DNA of 64,000 bases. It comes from DASRDU01 sp035560235 (lineage in GTDB: Bacteria > Acidobacteriota > Blastocatellia > RBC074). The stretch spans positions 1-64,000 of the forward strand of contig DATMAG010000049.1 of NCBI GenBank assembly GCA_035560235.1, in the 5' to 3' direction. A program made the position numbers and the translations under genes. The notes beneath the pieces are model-generated. The model was not told the DNA's origin, made no database searches, and saw only the letters and a list, made by a program, of their open reading frames with translations. This document shows, one piece after another, positions 7,719 through 17,077 of this stretch. Each line of letters starts with the position of its first letter. The stretch's first letter is position 1.

Positions 7719-10361
7719 ATGAGATTTACCTCCAGATTCAGGTTTCATCAATCCGGTTTTATCCCGGCGCTTCCGGCGCTGGCGGCGATCTATTTTTTCC
7801 TCGTTGTGGCCTGCGCGGCGGCGAAGGCGCCGACTGTTCAATCGGCGGATGAGGAACTCCGGCGCGGCAATTATCAGAATGCGATTGCGGCCTTCAATCG
7901 CCTGCTTTCGTCAAATCCGAATGACGCGCAGGCGCAGGCCGGGCTGCTGCGCGCTTATCTTGAAACCGGAAAGTACGCCGAAGCCGAAGAGGCGGCGAAG
8001 AAGTTCATCACCGCAAATGCCAACACCCCGGCGGCGCTGCTTGCGCTCGGTGAGGTTTACGCGGCGACGGGGCGTTATGCCGAAGCCATTACGCAGTTCA
8101 CCATTGCGGGCCGCACCAGTCAGCCTCTCACAAAGCTGCGCGCTGAATTGCGGCGCGGCGAAATGCTCGCGCTCACCGGCAAGGAGGAAGAAGCGCAGCC
8201 GATTTTTCAGTCGTTCATCGGTTATTACAATTCAAAGTCGAATCACTCAGCCGAGGAACTGACGCTGATTGCGCAGGCGCTCATTCACCTTGAAAAGTAC
8301 AAGGACGCGAATGAACTGATTCTCGATGCGACAGAAAAGGACAACTCCTTCATCGAAGCGCATCTGGTCGGCGGCGAACTTTTCACGACCAAATACAATT
8401 ACGCTGACGCTGCGAAATTCCTTGAGGACGCCTTCAAAATCAATCCGAACAGCGCGCGGGCGCATCTCGCTCAGGCGGCCAACAACAAACTGACGGGCGG
8501 CGAAGCGATGCTGGCCTCGCTCAACAAGGCGCTGGAAATCAATCCGAATTATGTCGAAGCAAAGACGCTGCGCGCTTACACCGAAATTGAAGCCGAGCAG
8601 TACGACAAGGCGGCGGCTGATCTCGACAGCGCGCTGAAGATCAATCCGAACTCGCTCGATGCGCACGCGCTCAAAGCGGCGATGTTCTGGGTTCAGGATC
8701 GCGCTGCCGATTACGAAAGCGAGGTCAGGGCGACGCTGGCCATCAACCCGCGTTACGGGATGCTTTATGAAACGCTCTCGCACTTTGCGACGAACAATCG
8801 CCGCTACCATCAGGCGGTTGAATTTTCGGCGCAGGCCGTGAAGCTTTCGCCGCGTTTGTGGCAGGCGCATCTGAGCCTCGGCAATGCGCTGATTCGCACC
8901 GGAAAGTCTGAAGAAGGGCGCGAGGCGATTGAGACTTCATTCAAAGGCGATCCGTTCAATGTCTGGGCCAGGAACTCGCTCGATCTGATGGATCAGATGA
9001 AGGATTACACCGTCGCCACGCACGGCCCGTACATCATCAAGGCTGCGGCGAAGGAAAGCGGCGTGGTGATGCCTTACGCTTCGGCGCTGCTTGATGAGGT
9101 TGGCGCGAAGCTGGCGGCGAAATACAAATTCACGCCGAAAGCTCCGATCACGGTTGAAATCTTTCCGAACCACGAAGACTTTGCCGTGCGCGCGCTCGGC
9201 CTGCCGGGACTCGGCGCGCTCGGCGTCTGTTTCGGGCAAACGCTTGCTCTGGATTCGCCGTCAGCGCGCAGGACCGGCGAATTCAACTGGGGCAGCACGC
9301 TCTGGCACGAATACATGCACGTCATTTCGCTGCAAATGACCGATTACCGCATTCCGCGCTGGTTTTCTGAAGGCTTGTCGGTTTACGAGGAACGGCGCGC
9401 GAGGCCGGGCTGGGGCGATGACTGGAACATCGGACACATCAAAGCCTTCGCTGATGGCCGCTGGCTGAAGATTGCTGATCTCGACAACGGCTTCATTCGT
9501 CCGAAATCGCCGGAGCAGGTCAGCCTGTCATACTTCCAGGCTTCGCAGGTCTGCGAGTTCATCACTGACAAATTCGGCTTCGATGCGATTCTGGATATGC
9601 TGCGCCGGTATCGTGACAAGCAGAAGACGCCTGAGATTCTGCGCGCTTCGCTCAAACTTAGCGAAGACGAATTTGACAAAGCCTTCAATGAATACATTCG
9701 CGGCAAAATTGAAAAGTATCAGCGTTCATTGCAGCAGGCGGTGAATCCGGCCTTCGCGCAGATGCCGAAGGAAGCAGTGCTTTCAGCGGTCGCGGCCAGT
9801 CCTGACGATTTTGCGCTGAATGTGCGCGCCGGGATGTTTTACAAAGAGGCGGGCGAAACCGAAAAGGCCATCACGCACCTGAAACGCGCGATAGAGTTGT
9901 TCCCGTTCTCAACGACGCCATACGAGCAACTGGCTGAACTTTACGAAAAGAAAGGCGACCGGGCCGCAGCGGCTGAGGCGCTGGCGCAGCTTGTCAGAAT
10001 TGACGAGAACAGTCCGCTCGCCAGAAAGCTCGGACAGTTGCGCCTCGCCCTGGGTGACAAGCCCGGCGCGCTGGAAGCGCTGCAACTGAGCTTCTTTGTC
10101 AGCCCGTTCGACCCGGCGGCGCACACGACGGCGGGCGACCTTTACCTGGCCGCAGGCGATTCAGCGAGGGCAGCGATGGAATTTCAGGTCGTGCTGGCGC
10201 TTAATCCGCCGAATCTGGCTGAAGCGCATTACAATGTCGCGCGCGCCTTTCTGGCCGCCGGTCGCACGAGCGACGCCCGAAAAGCCGTGCTGAAATCGCT
10301 CGAAGCCGCGCCAGGGTTCGACAAGGCTCAGGAACTGCTGCTGAAGCTGACAAGCAAGTGA
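7719..10361 (+). CDS. TPR protein with peptidase-MA metalloprotease domain
   Basis: From the ATG at 7719 the product has 880 residues; an upstream in-frame ATG at 7653 lies inside the divergent gene. A hydrophobic segment at about residues 13-33 suggests export or anchoring. Several tetratricopeptide repeats fill the N-terminal half. A gluzincin-type zinc site follows: HEYMH (530-534) with a downstream Glu in WFSEGLSVYEE (551), as in the peptidase MA-like family. More TPRs form the C-terminus. It is likely a secreted or periplasmic metallopeptidase that holds partners through its TPRs. The substrate is unknown. Confidence 0.85.
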   Translation: MRFTSRFRFHQSGFIPALPALAAIYFFLVVACAAAKAPTVQSADEELRRGNYQNAIAAFNRLLSSNPNDAQAQAGLLRAYLETGKYAEAEEAAKKFITANANTPAALLALGEVYAATGRYAEAITQFTIAGRTSQPLTKLRAELRRGEMLALTGKEEEAQPIFQSFIGYYNSKSNHSAEELTLIAQALIHLEKYKDANELILDATEKDNSFIEAHLVGGELFTTKYNYADAAKFLEDAFKINPNSARAHLAQAANNKLTGGEAMLASLNKALEINPNYVEAKTLRAYTEIEAEQYDKAAADLDSALKINPNSLDAHALKAAMFWVQDRAADYESEVRATLAINPRYGMLYETLSHFATNNRRYHQAVEFSAQAVKLSPRLWQAHLSLGNALIRTGKSEEGREAIETSFKGDPFNVWARNSLDLMDQMKDYTVATHGPYIIKAAAKESGVVMPYASALLDEVGAKLAAKYKFTPKAPITVEIFPNHEDFAVRALGLPGLGALGVCFGQTLALDSPSARRTGEFNWGSTLWHEYMHVISLQMTDYRIPRWFSEGLSVYEERRARPGWGDDWNIGHIKAFADGRWLKIADLDNGFIRPKSPEQVSLSYFQASQVCEFITDKFGFDAILDMLRRYRDKQKTPEILRASLKLSEDEFDKAFNEYIRGKIEKYQRSLQQAVNPAFAQMPKEAVLSAVAASPDDFALNVRAGMFYKEAGETEKAITHLKRAIELFPFSTTPYEQLAELYEKKGDRAAAAEALAQLVRIDENSPLARKLGQLRLALGDKPGALEALQLSFFVSPFDPAAHTTAGDLYLAAGDSARAAMEFQVVLALNPPNLAEAHYNVARAFLAAGRTSDARKAVLKSLEAAPGFDKAQELLLKLTSK

Positions 10362-10369
10362 GGGGAGTT

Positions 10370-10594
10370 ATGGCAAGTGAACGAGAACTGATTCTTTCTC
10401 AGATCAAAAGCCTGGAAACACAGTTGCGCGTGTTGCAGGCCTGTATCGCCGCACTGCCTGAAGATGCAGCGGCTGTTCCTTACACATTCGCTGATTTGTA
10501 CGGAACCCTGCGCGGGCAGAGTCAGAGCAGCAGCGAGGAAATTGATGCTGTCCTCTACCAGATTCCTGAAGTTCTGCCGGAGGCACACGGATGA
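10370..10594 (+). CDS. Putative VapB-type antitoxin
   Basis: This 74-residue protein starts at the ATG at 10370, close behind AGGGGAG; an in-frame GTG at 10358 overlaps the previous stop and is an alternative. The N-terminal half is a coiled coil-like helix (ILSQIKSLETQLRVLQ). The C-terminal half (TFADLYGTLRGQ ... SSEEIDAVLYQIP) resembles the toxin-wrapping tail of small antitoxins. Its TGA overlaps the start of the PIN-domain gene (ATGA), the normal order for VapBC. No standard AbrB, ribbon-helix-helix or Phd DNA-binding domain is recognisable, which is slightly unusual. Confidence 0.7.
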   Translation: MASERELILSQIKSLETQLRVLQACIAALPEDAAAVPYTFADLYGTLRGQSQSSSEEIDAVLYQIPEVLPEAHG

Positions 10595-10980
10595 TTTATG
10601 TCCTCGATACACATCCGATTGTCTGGTTCCTTGAAGGCTCGCCGTTACTGAGTAATACGGCGAAAACAGCAATGAGTGAGGTGACAGCGGAACTGGTGAT
10701 TCCCACCATCGCGCTGGTTGAGATCAGCTTTTTGTATGCGAAAAAGAGGATCACCATTGATGTCAGTATCGTTCGGCAGAAACTGCTGGCAGCAGGTAAC
10801 TGCTCAATCTACCCTCTTGATGAACAGGTCGCTTCTTTAACACCTTTGTCGCTGAACATTCACGATGCAATCATCGTGGCAACAGGGCTGGTTTATCGGG
10901 ATGTCCTGAAGCGATCTGTAGCGCTGGTTACAAAAGATGGCGAGATCACCCGCTCCGGTCTGATTTCCACCATCTGGTAA
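10591..10980 (+). CDS. vapC: VapC-like PIN-domain ribonuclease toxin
   Basis: This 129-residue protein is a PIN domain with all the expected acidic residues: D6 in YVLDTHPIVW, E44 in ALVEISFLY, D92 in NIHDAIIVATG and D116 in LVTKDGEI. VapC toxins are Mg2+-dependent endoribonucleases that cut tRNA or rRNA. Its start overlaps the antitoxin stop by four bases, so translation should be coupled and transcription is probably autoregulated. The gene ends 47 bp before the DUF4159 gene, with no clear terminator between them, so some read-through is possible. Confidence 0.85.
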   Translation: MIYVLDTHPIVWFLEGSPLLSNTAKTAMSEVTAELVIPTIALVEISFLYAKKRITIDVSIVRQKLLAAGNCSIYPLDEQVASLTPLSLNIHDAIIVATGLVYRDVLKRSVALVTKDGEITRSGLISTIW

Positions 10981-11027
10981 TGTCAGAACGCAAACATTGC
11001 CGGGAAGAATGACAAACGAGGCAGGTA

Positions 11028-11876
11028 ATGAACAGACTTTTCCGACAACATTTTCCGCGTTTCTTCGTGGGTGTTTTGTGCCTGTCGCTGATGATTGGTC
11101 TGGCCGTGGCGCAGCGGCGCGGCGGGGGCGGCGGTCATCAGAAACGCAATGCTGAAGGCATCGGGCCGATTTACGAAGTGCCGAAAAACACCGAGGACCT
11201 GTCCGGCAAATTCATTATGGGCCGCATCAGGTTCGATGTCGGGATGTATGCCGGCTATTACGGCATGCACCTGGGCGACGGCGGCTATCCCTGGTCGCAC
11301 GATTATCCGGGCGCGGGCATGCACCTGATGAAAATTGTGAAGGAGCTTTCCAAAGTTGACGCGGTGCAGGACAAGTACGAGCCGATCTTCAGCTTCGAGG
11401 ATCCGGATTTGTACAAGTACCCGTTCGTCTACCTCTGCGAAGTCGGATTTATGAATCTGACCGACAAGGAGATTCAGGGTATGCGCGAATACTGCCTGCG
11501 CGGCGGGTTCATTATTGTGGATGATTTCAGGGGCGATTATCAGTTCTACAATCTGCGGAATCATCTCAAGCGCGCCTTCCCTGAATATGAGATGAAGAAG
11601 CTCGACATCAGTCATCCGATCTTCAACTGCTTCTTTTCGATCAGGACGCTCAATGTGCCGCCGCTGTATGGTGGCGCTTACTCCGGGCAGCGGGTCGGGC
11701 CGCCTGAGTTCTGGGGGCTTGAGGACAGCACCGGACGGCTGATGATGGTGATTGATTACAATTACGATGTCAGCGATTTCTGGCAGTGGTCGGATGATCC
11801 GTTTGCGCCGATTGAAGAGACCAACGAATCGTACAAGTTCGGAGTGAATTACATTATGTATGCGCTGACGCATTGA
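11028..11876 (+). CDS. DUF4159 domain protein, exported
   Basis: This 282-residue protein has an N-terminal signal sequence ending near AVAQ (about residue 28), then a Gly-rich linker. The rest matches DUF4159: FIMGRIRFD, the glycine/Tyr-rich GMYAGYYGMHLGDGGYPWSHDY, FVYLCEVGFMNLTDKEI and the GATase-like turn GGFIIVDDF. DUF4159 proteins are regularly encoded with MoxR ATPases, DUF58 and BatA-like VWA proteins, and this gene heads that cluster here. The biochemical role is not known; the fold suggests a ligand-binding glutamine amidotransferase-like domain without catalysis. Confidence 0.85.
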   Translation: MNRLFRQHFPRFFVGVLCLSLMIGLAVAQRRGGGGGHQKRNAEGIGPIYEVPKNTEDLSGKFIMGRIRFDVGMYAGYYGMHLGDGGYPWSHDYPGAGMHLMKIVKELSKVDAVQDKYEPIFSFEDPDLYKYPFVYLCEVGFMNLTDKEIQGMREYCLRGGFIIVDDFRGDYQFYNLRNHLKRAFPEYEMKKLDISHPIFNCFFSIRTLNVPPLYGGAYSGQRVGPPEFWGLEDSTGRLMMVIDYNYDVSDFWQWSDDPFAPIEETNESYKFGVNYIMYALTH

Positions 11877-11954
11877 AGTCCGCGGGCTGCCAGCCTGCCG
11901 GGGTGTGAGATCAGCGTTCCAGTCAATTTCAGAAGAGTCTTCAGTGCAAGACCG

Positions 11955-11975
11955 CGACAAGCTGGCAGCTTGTCG
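11955..11975. repeat. Hairpin in the leader before moxR
   Basis: CGACAAGCT (11955-11963) pairs perfectly with AGCTTGTCG (11967-11975) across a 3-nt loop. It lies between the DUF4159 stop and the moxR ribosome binding site at 11984-11990. It may separate expression of the two genes. No T-tract follows, so it is not a convincing terminator. Confidence 0.5.
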
Positions 11976-11994
11976 AACTGTGCGGGGAGATTAC

Positions 11995-13016
<1,022 letters not shown>

Positions 13017-13020
<4 letters not shown>

Positions 13021-14891
13021 ATTACTGTCCACAATGCGGCACCGGCAATTTTGAAGGCACGCGCTTCTGCACCAGATGCGGCGCGAGCCTGACGGCCACT
13101 GTCGCAGTAGATCATCCGGCAAAAGAAGAAGCCGCCGACCCGCTGCTCGGTCGCACGATTGAAGGCAAATACCGTTTTGACGCCAAACTCGGCGCGGGCG
13201 GAATGGGCGCGGTTTACAAGGCAACGCGCCTGCTGATTGGCGACACGGTGGCGATCAAGGTGCTGCATCCCGAAATGATGTCCATCACGCAGGCAGGCGA
13301 ACGGTTTCGCCGCGAAGCGCAGGCGGCAGCGCGCCTCAAGCATCCGAACGCGGTGGCGATTTACGATTTCGGCGTGACCGGCGACGGGCTGCTCTATCTG
13401 ATTATGGAACTGGCCGAAGGTCAGAGCCTGCGCGATCTGATCCATCAGAAAGGCGCGATGCCACCGGCCACGGCGCTTGAAATCATGCGCCAGGCCTGCG
13501 GCGCACTCGAAGAAGCGCACCGCCAGAACATCGTGCACCGCGACATCAAGCCCGACAACATTATGATCAGGCAGACGCCGACCGGGCCGCAGGTGAAGGT
13601 GCTTGATTTCGGCATCGCCAAGCTGCGCGACCTGACCGGCACCGATTCGCTGACGCAGATGGGCAGCGTCATCGGCACGCCGCATTACATGTCGCCCGAA
13701 CAGTGCCTCGGCGAAGAACTCGACGGGCGGTCGGACATCTACAGCCTCGGCGTCGTGCTGTACGAAATGCTCTCAGGCGTCGCGCCATTCAACGGCAACA
13801 CTTCGCGCGAGATTATTTCCAAACAGATTTCAGCCGCGCCCGCGCCGATTCGTTCACTCAAGCCCGACCTGCCGCCTGAGATTGAGGATGTCATCAAACA
13901 GGTCCTGGCCAAGGATCGTGAAGACCGCCCGCAAACGGCAGTCGTACTGGCGCGAATGATTGAAAACGCGCTCAAGCTGAGCGCGGAAACAAAAGCGCCG
14001 CCGCAGGCCACAGTGCGCGTGACGCCGCCTGAAAATTCGCTGCCGCGTCCTGCGCATCAGCCGTCACCGCCGCCCTTCAATCCGCAGACCGGCCCGCAGC
14101 GTCCACCGAGCGGCCCGCAGCGCCCGCCAAGCGGCCCGCATTCAGGTCAGCATTATCAGCAGCAGATGATGCCGCCCAGCAGCGGTTCGTATCAGGGCGG
14201 CTATGCGCCTCCGCCGCCGAAAAAGCGCGGCTGGTTTCTGCCGTTCTTCATCGGCGGTGTGCTGATGTTCATCGTCATCTTTATTCTGCTGCTGATCATC
14301 GGTCTGATGGCCGATGACAGCCAGAACAAAAATCAGCCGGATCAGTCGAACACACCCGCCCCGGCGCTGGCTTCTTCGCCACCGTCAATCAGGGAGACGG
14401 TGAATCAGGCCACTCAGGATCAGCCTCAGACTGTGTCGGTTCAGCCGGAATCAGCCGCGCCCGTGCAGGTCATCGCTTCTGCCTCTTCAACTCGCGCGCC
14501 TTATCGCGGCATCAGCTACGCGCCCGATCAGGCGCTCGACGGCAGCCTGCTGACGGCGTGGATTGAAGGCGCGCCCGGCCCCGGCATCGGTGAATGGCTG
14601 CAATTCGATTTCAACCACGCCGTAAAGCTGCGGCGCATTCTGATTGCGCCCGGATATTTCAAGAGCGCCGAAGCCTGGACCAAAAACAACCGGCTGGCCA
14701 TTGCCCTGATTCAGTTTTCTGACGGCAGTTCGCGGCAGTACCGGTTCAGCGACGCGATGCAGGAACAGGCAATTGACCTGGAAGGCATCACGACAAAGCT
14801 GGTGCGCATCGTCATCAGCGAAATTTACCAGGGTACGACCGACTTTGAAGACACAGCCATTTCGCAGGTGGCTTTTGAATTCGAGCAGTAA
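13017..14891 (+). CDS. Zinc-ribbon Ser/Thr protein kinase with C-terminal discoidin-like domain
   Basis: This 624-residue protein starts with a zinc ribbon (C4, C7, C18, C21). A complete Hanks-type kinase domain follows: LGAGGMGAVY (58-67), K81, HRDIKPDN (174-181), DFG (197-199) and GTPHYMSPEQ. A Pro/Gln/Gly-rich juxtamembrane stretch contains a tandem GPQRPPS repeat. One membrane helix lies at about 405-432. The extracytoplasmic end (GISYAPDQALDGSLLTAWIEG, GEWLQFDF) resembles discoidin/NADase-type glycan-binding domains, so it may sense a sugar ligand. The ATGA overlap with moxR and the DUF58 gene directly downstream place the kinase inside the MoxR operon. Confidence 0.93.
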
Positions 14892-14915
14892 CCATTTTGT
14901 GAGGTAACACGCATC

Positions 14916-15866
14916 GTGTGGCGCAAACCGCAGAAACAGTCAGCCGCAGAACCGGACGGTCACGCTCCGCAATCCGCCGTCACTCCGGCCCGCTTTCTCG
15001 CCCCCGAAGTGCTGGCCAGCATCAGTTCGCTGGAACTGCTCGCCCGCACGGTGGTCGAAGGTTTTATTTCCGGCCTGCACCGCTCGCCCTTCACCGGCTT
15101 TTCAACTGAATTTGCTGAGTATCGTCAGTACCTGCCCGGCGACGATCTGCGCTATCTGGACTGGAAGCTGCTCGGACGCACTGATCGTTACTACATCAAG
15201 AAATATCGCGCCGACACGAACACGCAATGTCACGTCCTGGTGGACGCGAGCGCTTCGATGAGTTACACGAGCGGCACCGTAACCAAGATGCAGTACGCGC
15301 AGTTTTTGGCTTCAGCGATGTCGTATCTCGCCAACAAGCAGCAGGACTCAGTCGGCCTGATCGCCTTTGACGAAGAGGTGCGCGCTCACGTTCCCGCGCG
15401 CAGCCGCACCGGCCATATGCAGACGATCTTCGGTCATCTGTCGCAGCTCGAACCGGGCCGCGAAACCAGACTGGCGCAGATGCTCGACGCCGTTGCTGAA
15501 GTGCTGACGCGACGCGGCATCATCATTGTCATCTCGGATTTTTACGATGAACCCGAAGCGATTCTGCGCGCGTTGCAGCACCTGCGCTTCAAGGGCAATG
15601 ACGTGATCGCCTTTCACGTGCTGGATAAAAACGAACTGACGTTTGAATTCAATGAACCGGTGCTGCTCGAAGACCTGGAGACAACCGAACAGATGCACGT
15701 TCTGCCGGACATTCTGGCCGAAGGCTATCGCACCACGATCAACGCCCACATTCAGCGCCTGCGCGAAGGCGCGACGGCGGGCCGGATTGATTACGAACTG
15801 CTGACAACTGACAGGCCGCTTGATTACGCGCTGTTTTCATTTCTGGCGCGACGCGCGCGGCAGTGA
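14916..15866 (+). CDS. DUF58 domain (VWA-like) protein
   Basis: Translation starts at GTG 14916, eight bases after GAGGTAA. The 316-residue protein has the DUF58 signature YRQYLPGDDLRYLDWKLLGRTDRYYIKKY, followed by a VWA-like strand with a MIDAS motif (VDASASM). It has no signal peptide or clear membrane helix and should work in the cytoplasm with MoxR. DUF58 proteins are the usual second component of MoxR systems and are thought to be client adaptors. The next gene starts immediately after its stop codon, so the GNAT gene is likely co-translated. Confidence 0.93.
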   Translation: MWRKPQKQSAAEPDGHAPQSAVTPARFLAPEVLASISSLELLARTVVEGFISGLHRSPFTGFSTEFAEYRQYLPGDDLRYLDWKLLGRTDRYYIKKYRADTNTQCHVLVDASASMSYTSGTVTKMQYAQFLASAMSYLANKQQDSVGLIAFDEEVRAHVPARSRTGHMQTIFGHLSQLEPGRETRLAQMLDAVAEVLTRRGIIIVISDFYDEPEAILRALQHLRFKGNDVIAFHVLDKNELTFEFNEPVLLEDLETTEQMHVLPDILAEGYRTTINAHIQRLREGATAGRIDYELLTTDRPLDYALFSFLARRARQ

Positions 15867-16385
15867 ATGAAGATGATTTCAATTCGTCACGAACAACCCG
15901 GCGACGTTGCGGCCATTCGCAGAGTCAATGAACTGGCTTTCGGGCAGCAGGCCGAAGCCGATCTGGTTGACAGGCTGCGCGCGGCAGGCAAAACAATCCT
16001 GTCGCTGGTGGCAGTCGAAGACGATCAGGTTGTCGGGCATCTGCTCTTCAGCCCGGTCACGATTGAATGCGAAGCCGAAAACATCGCGGCCCTCGGCCTT
16101 GCGCCAATGGCAGTGCTGCCCGAATGTCAGAATCGCGGCATCGGTTCGCAGCTTGTTCGCGCCGGGCTGGATGAAGGCCGCCGCGCCGGTCACAAATGCG
16201 TCGTCGTGCTGGGCCATTCCGAATATTACCCGCGCTTCGGTTTCGCCCCGGCGAGCCGTTACGGCATCAGCAGTGAATACAACGTGGCAGACGAAAATTT
16301 CATGTTGCTTGAATTTTGCGCCGGATCGTTGCGGGGGCGGAAAGGAGTTGCAAAGTATCAGCCTGAATTCAATGTGTGGAAATAA
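15867..16385 (+). CDS. GNAT family N-acetyltransferase (YhbS-like)
   Basis: This 172-residue protein is a GNAT acetyltransferase close to the YhbS group: IRHEQPGDVAAIRRVNELAF at the N-terminus, the acetyl-CoA loop VLPECQNRGIGSQLV (about residues 86-100) and the late VLGHSEYYPRFGF motif typical of YhbS. The substrate is not predictable. The ATG directly abuts the DUF58 stop, so it sits inside the MoxR transcription unit. Canonical MoxR clusters lack this gene, and together with the RAYT-like element it separates DUF58 from the BatA-like gene. Confidence 0.88.
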   Translation: MKMISIRHEQPGDVAAIRRVNELAFGQQAEADLVDRLRAAGKTILSLVAVEDDQVVGHLLFSPVTIECEAENIAALGLAPMAVLPECQNRGIGSQLVRAGLDEGRRAGHKCVVVLGHSEYYPRFGFAPASRYGISSEYNVADENFMLLEFCAGSLRGRKGVAKYQPEFNVWK

Positions 16386-16409
16386 AAAGGAAGCAGCGAA
16401 TCTCCTCTG

Positions 16410-16490
16410 CAGCTCCGAAGGAGCAAAGGATAACAGCCAGGGGTGAAGGAAAGGAAACCGAACCGAGAGTTCAGCCCTGAAGGGGCGCAG
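16410..16490 (+). repeat. REP-like unit, left flank of the RAYT gene
   Basis: The unit comprises the palindromic CAGCTCCGAAGGAGC (16410-16424), an 8-nt gap, ACAGCCAGGGGT (16433-16444), a 25-nt spacer and TTCAGCCCTGAAGGGGC. A mirror-image copy lies at 16981-17060. Such imperfect palindromes flanking a tyrosine transposase are the hallmark of REP/RAYT systems. Confidence 0.8.
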
Positions 16491-16505
16491 TAAAAGGAAG
16501 GCCAT

Positions 16506-16958
16506 ATGCCTCAATCGTTATCTTCGATCCTGATTCATCTGGTCTTCAGCACTAAAAACCGCGAACCATGGATCACTGATGCGATTGAAACGGAACTGCA
16601 CCAGTACATCGGCGGCATCCTGCGCGATTGCAAATGCCCTTCGCTGCTGATTGGAGGCGACCGTGATCACATTCATATTCTCTTTGTCCTGTCACGCACT
16701 CGAACAGTTGCGGATCTGGTGGAAGAGATCAAAAGCTCTTCCTCAAAATGGATCAAGACAAAGGGACAGGAATTTCAGCAGTTCAAGTGGCAGGCTGGTT
16801 ACGGCGCATTTTCCATCGGGCAATCGAATGTTCCGGCATTGAGGCAGTACATCAGCAATCAGAAGGCGCATCATCGAAACGCCGGATTTCAGGATGAATT
16901 TCGTTCGTTGTGCCGGAAATATGAAGTCGGAATTGATGAACAATATGTGTGGGATTGA
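16506..16958 (+). CDS. REP-associated tyrosine transposase / IS200-like TnpA
   Basis: This 150-residue protein has the compact Y1 HUH transposase pattern: the metal-binding His pair in GGDRDHIHILF (H55, H57) and a candidate catalytic Tyr115 in LRQYISNQK. The length suits IS200/IS605 TnpA and RAYT proteins. RAYTs nick single-stranded DNA at REP palindromes, and the gene is bracketed by two inverted REP-like units with matching spacing, which favours the RAYT reading. AAGGAAGG lies upstream of the ATG. There is no TnpB or antibiotic cargo. It is inserted between the GNAT and BatA-like genes of the MoxR cluster. Confidence 0.87.
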   Translation: MPQSLSSILIHLVFSTKNREPWITDAIETELHQYIGGILRDCKCPSLLIGGDRDHIHILFVLSRTRTVADLVEEIKSSSSKWIKTKGQEFQQFKWQAGYGAFSIGQSNVPALRQYISNQKAHHRNAGFQDEFRSLCRKYEVGIDEQYVWD

Positions 16959-16980
16959 ATGGCGCGATGATTCTGACCAC

Positions 16981-17060
16981 GCCCTGTCAGGGCTGACGCA
17001 ACTGGCTGACGATTTTTCCAGCGATACCCCTGGCTGTCAGACTTCGCTCCTTCGGAGCTG
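16981..17060 (-). repeat. REP-like unit, right flank of the RAYT gene
   Basis: This is the reverse complement of the left unit: GCCCTGTCAGGGCTGA (16981-16996), a 29-nt spacer, ACCCCTGGCTGT (17026-17037), an 8-nt gap and GCTCCTTCGGAGCTG (17046-17060). Palindrome words and the 8-nt gap match the left unit exactly, while the spacer sequence does not. It ends 17 bases before the BatA-like start codon. Confidence 0.8.
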
Positions 17061-17077
17061 AAAACGAAGAATAGAAG

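Noticed and set aside
10983..11960. 325-residue minus-strand frame over the DUF4159 gene
   Set aside because: It mirrors a gene with clear DUF4159 motifs and a signal peptide. The antisense product is low-complexity Arg/His-rich sequence with no domain.
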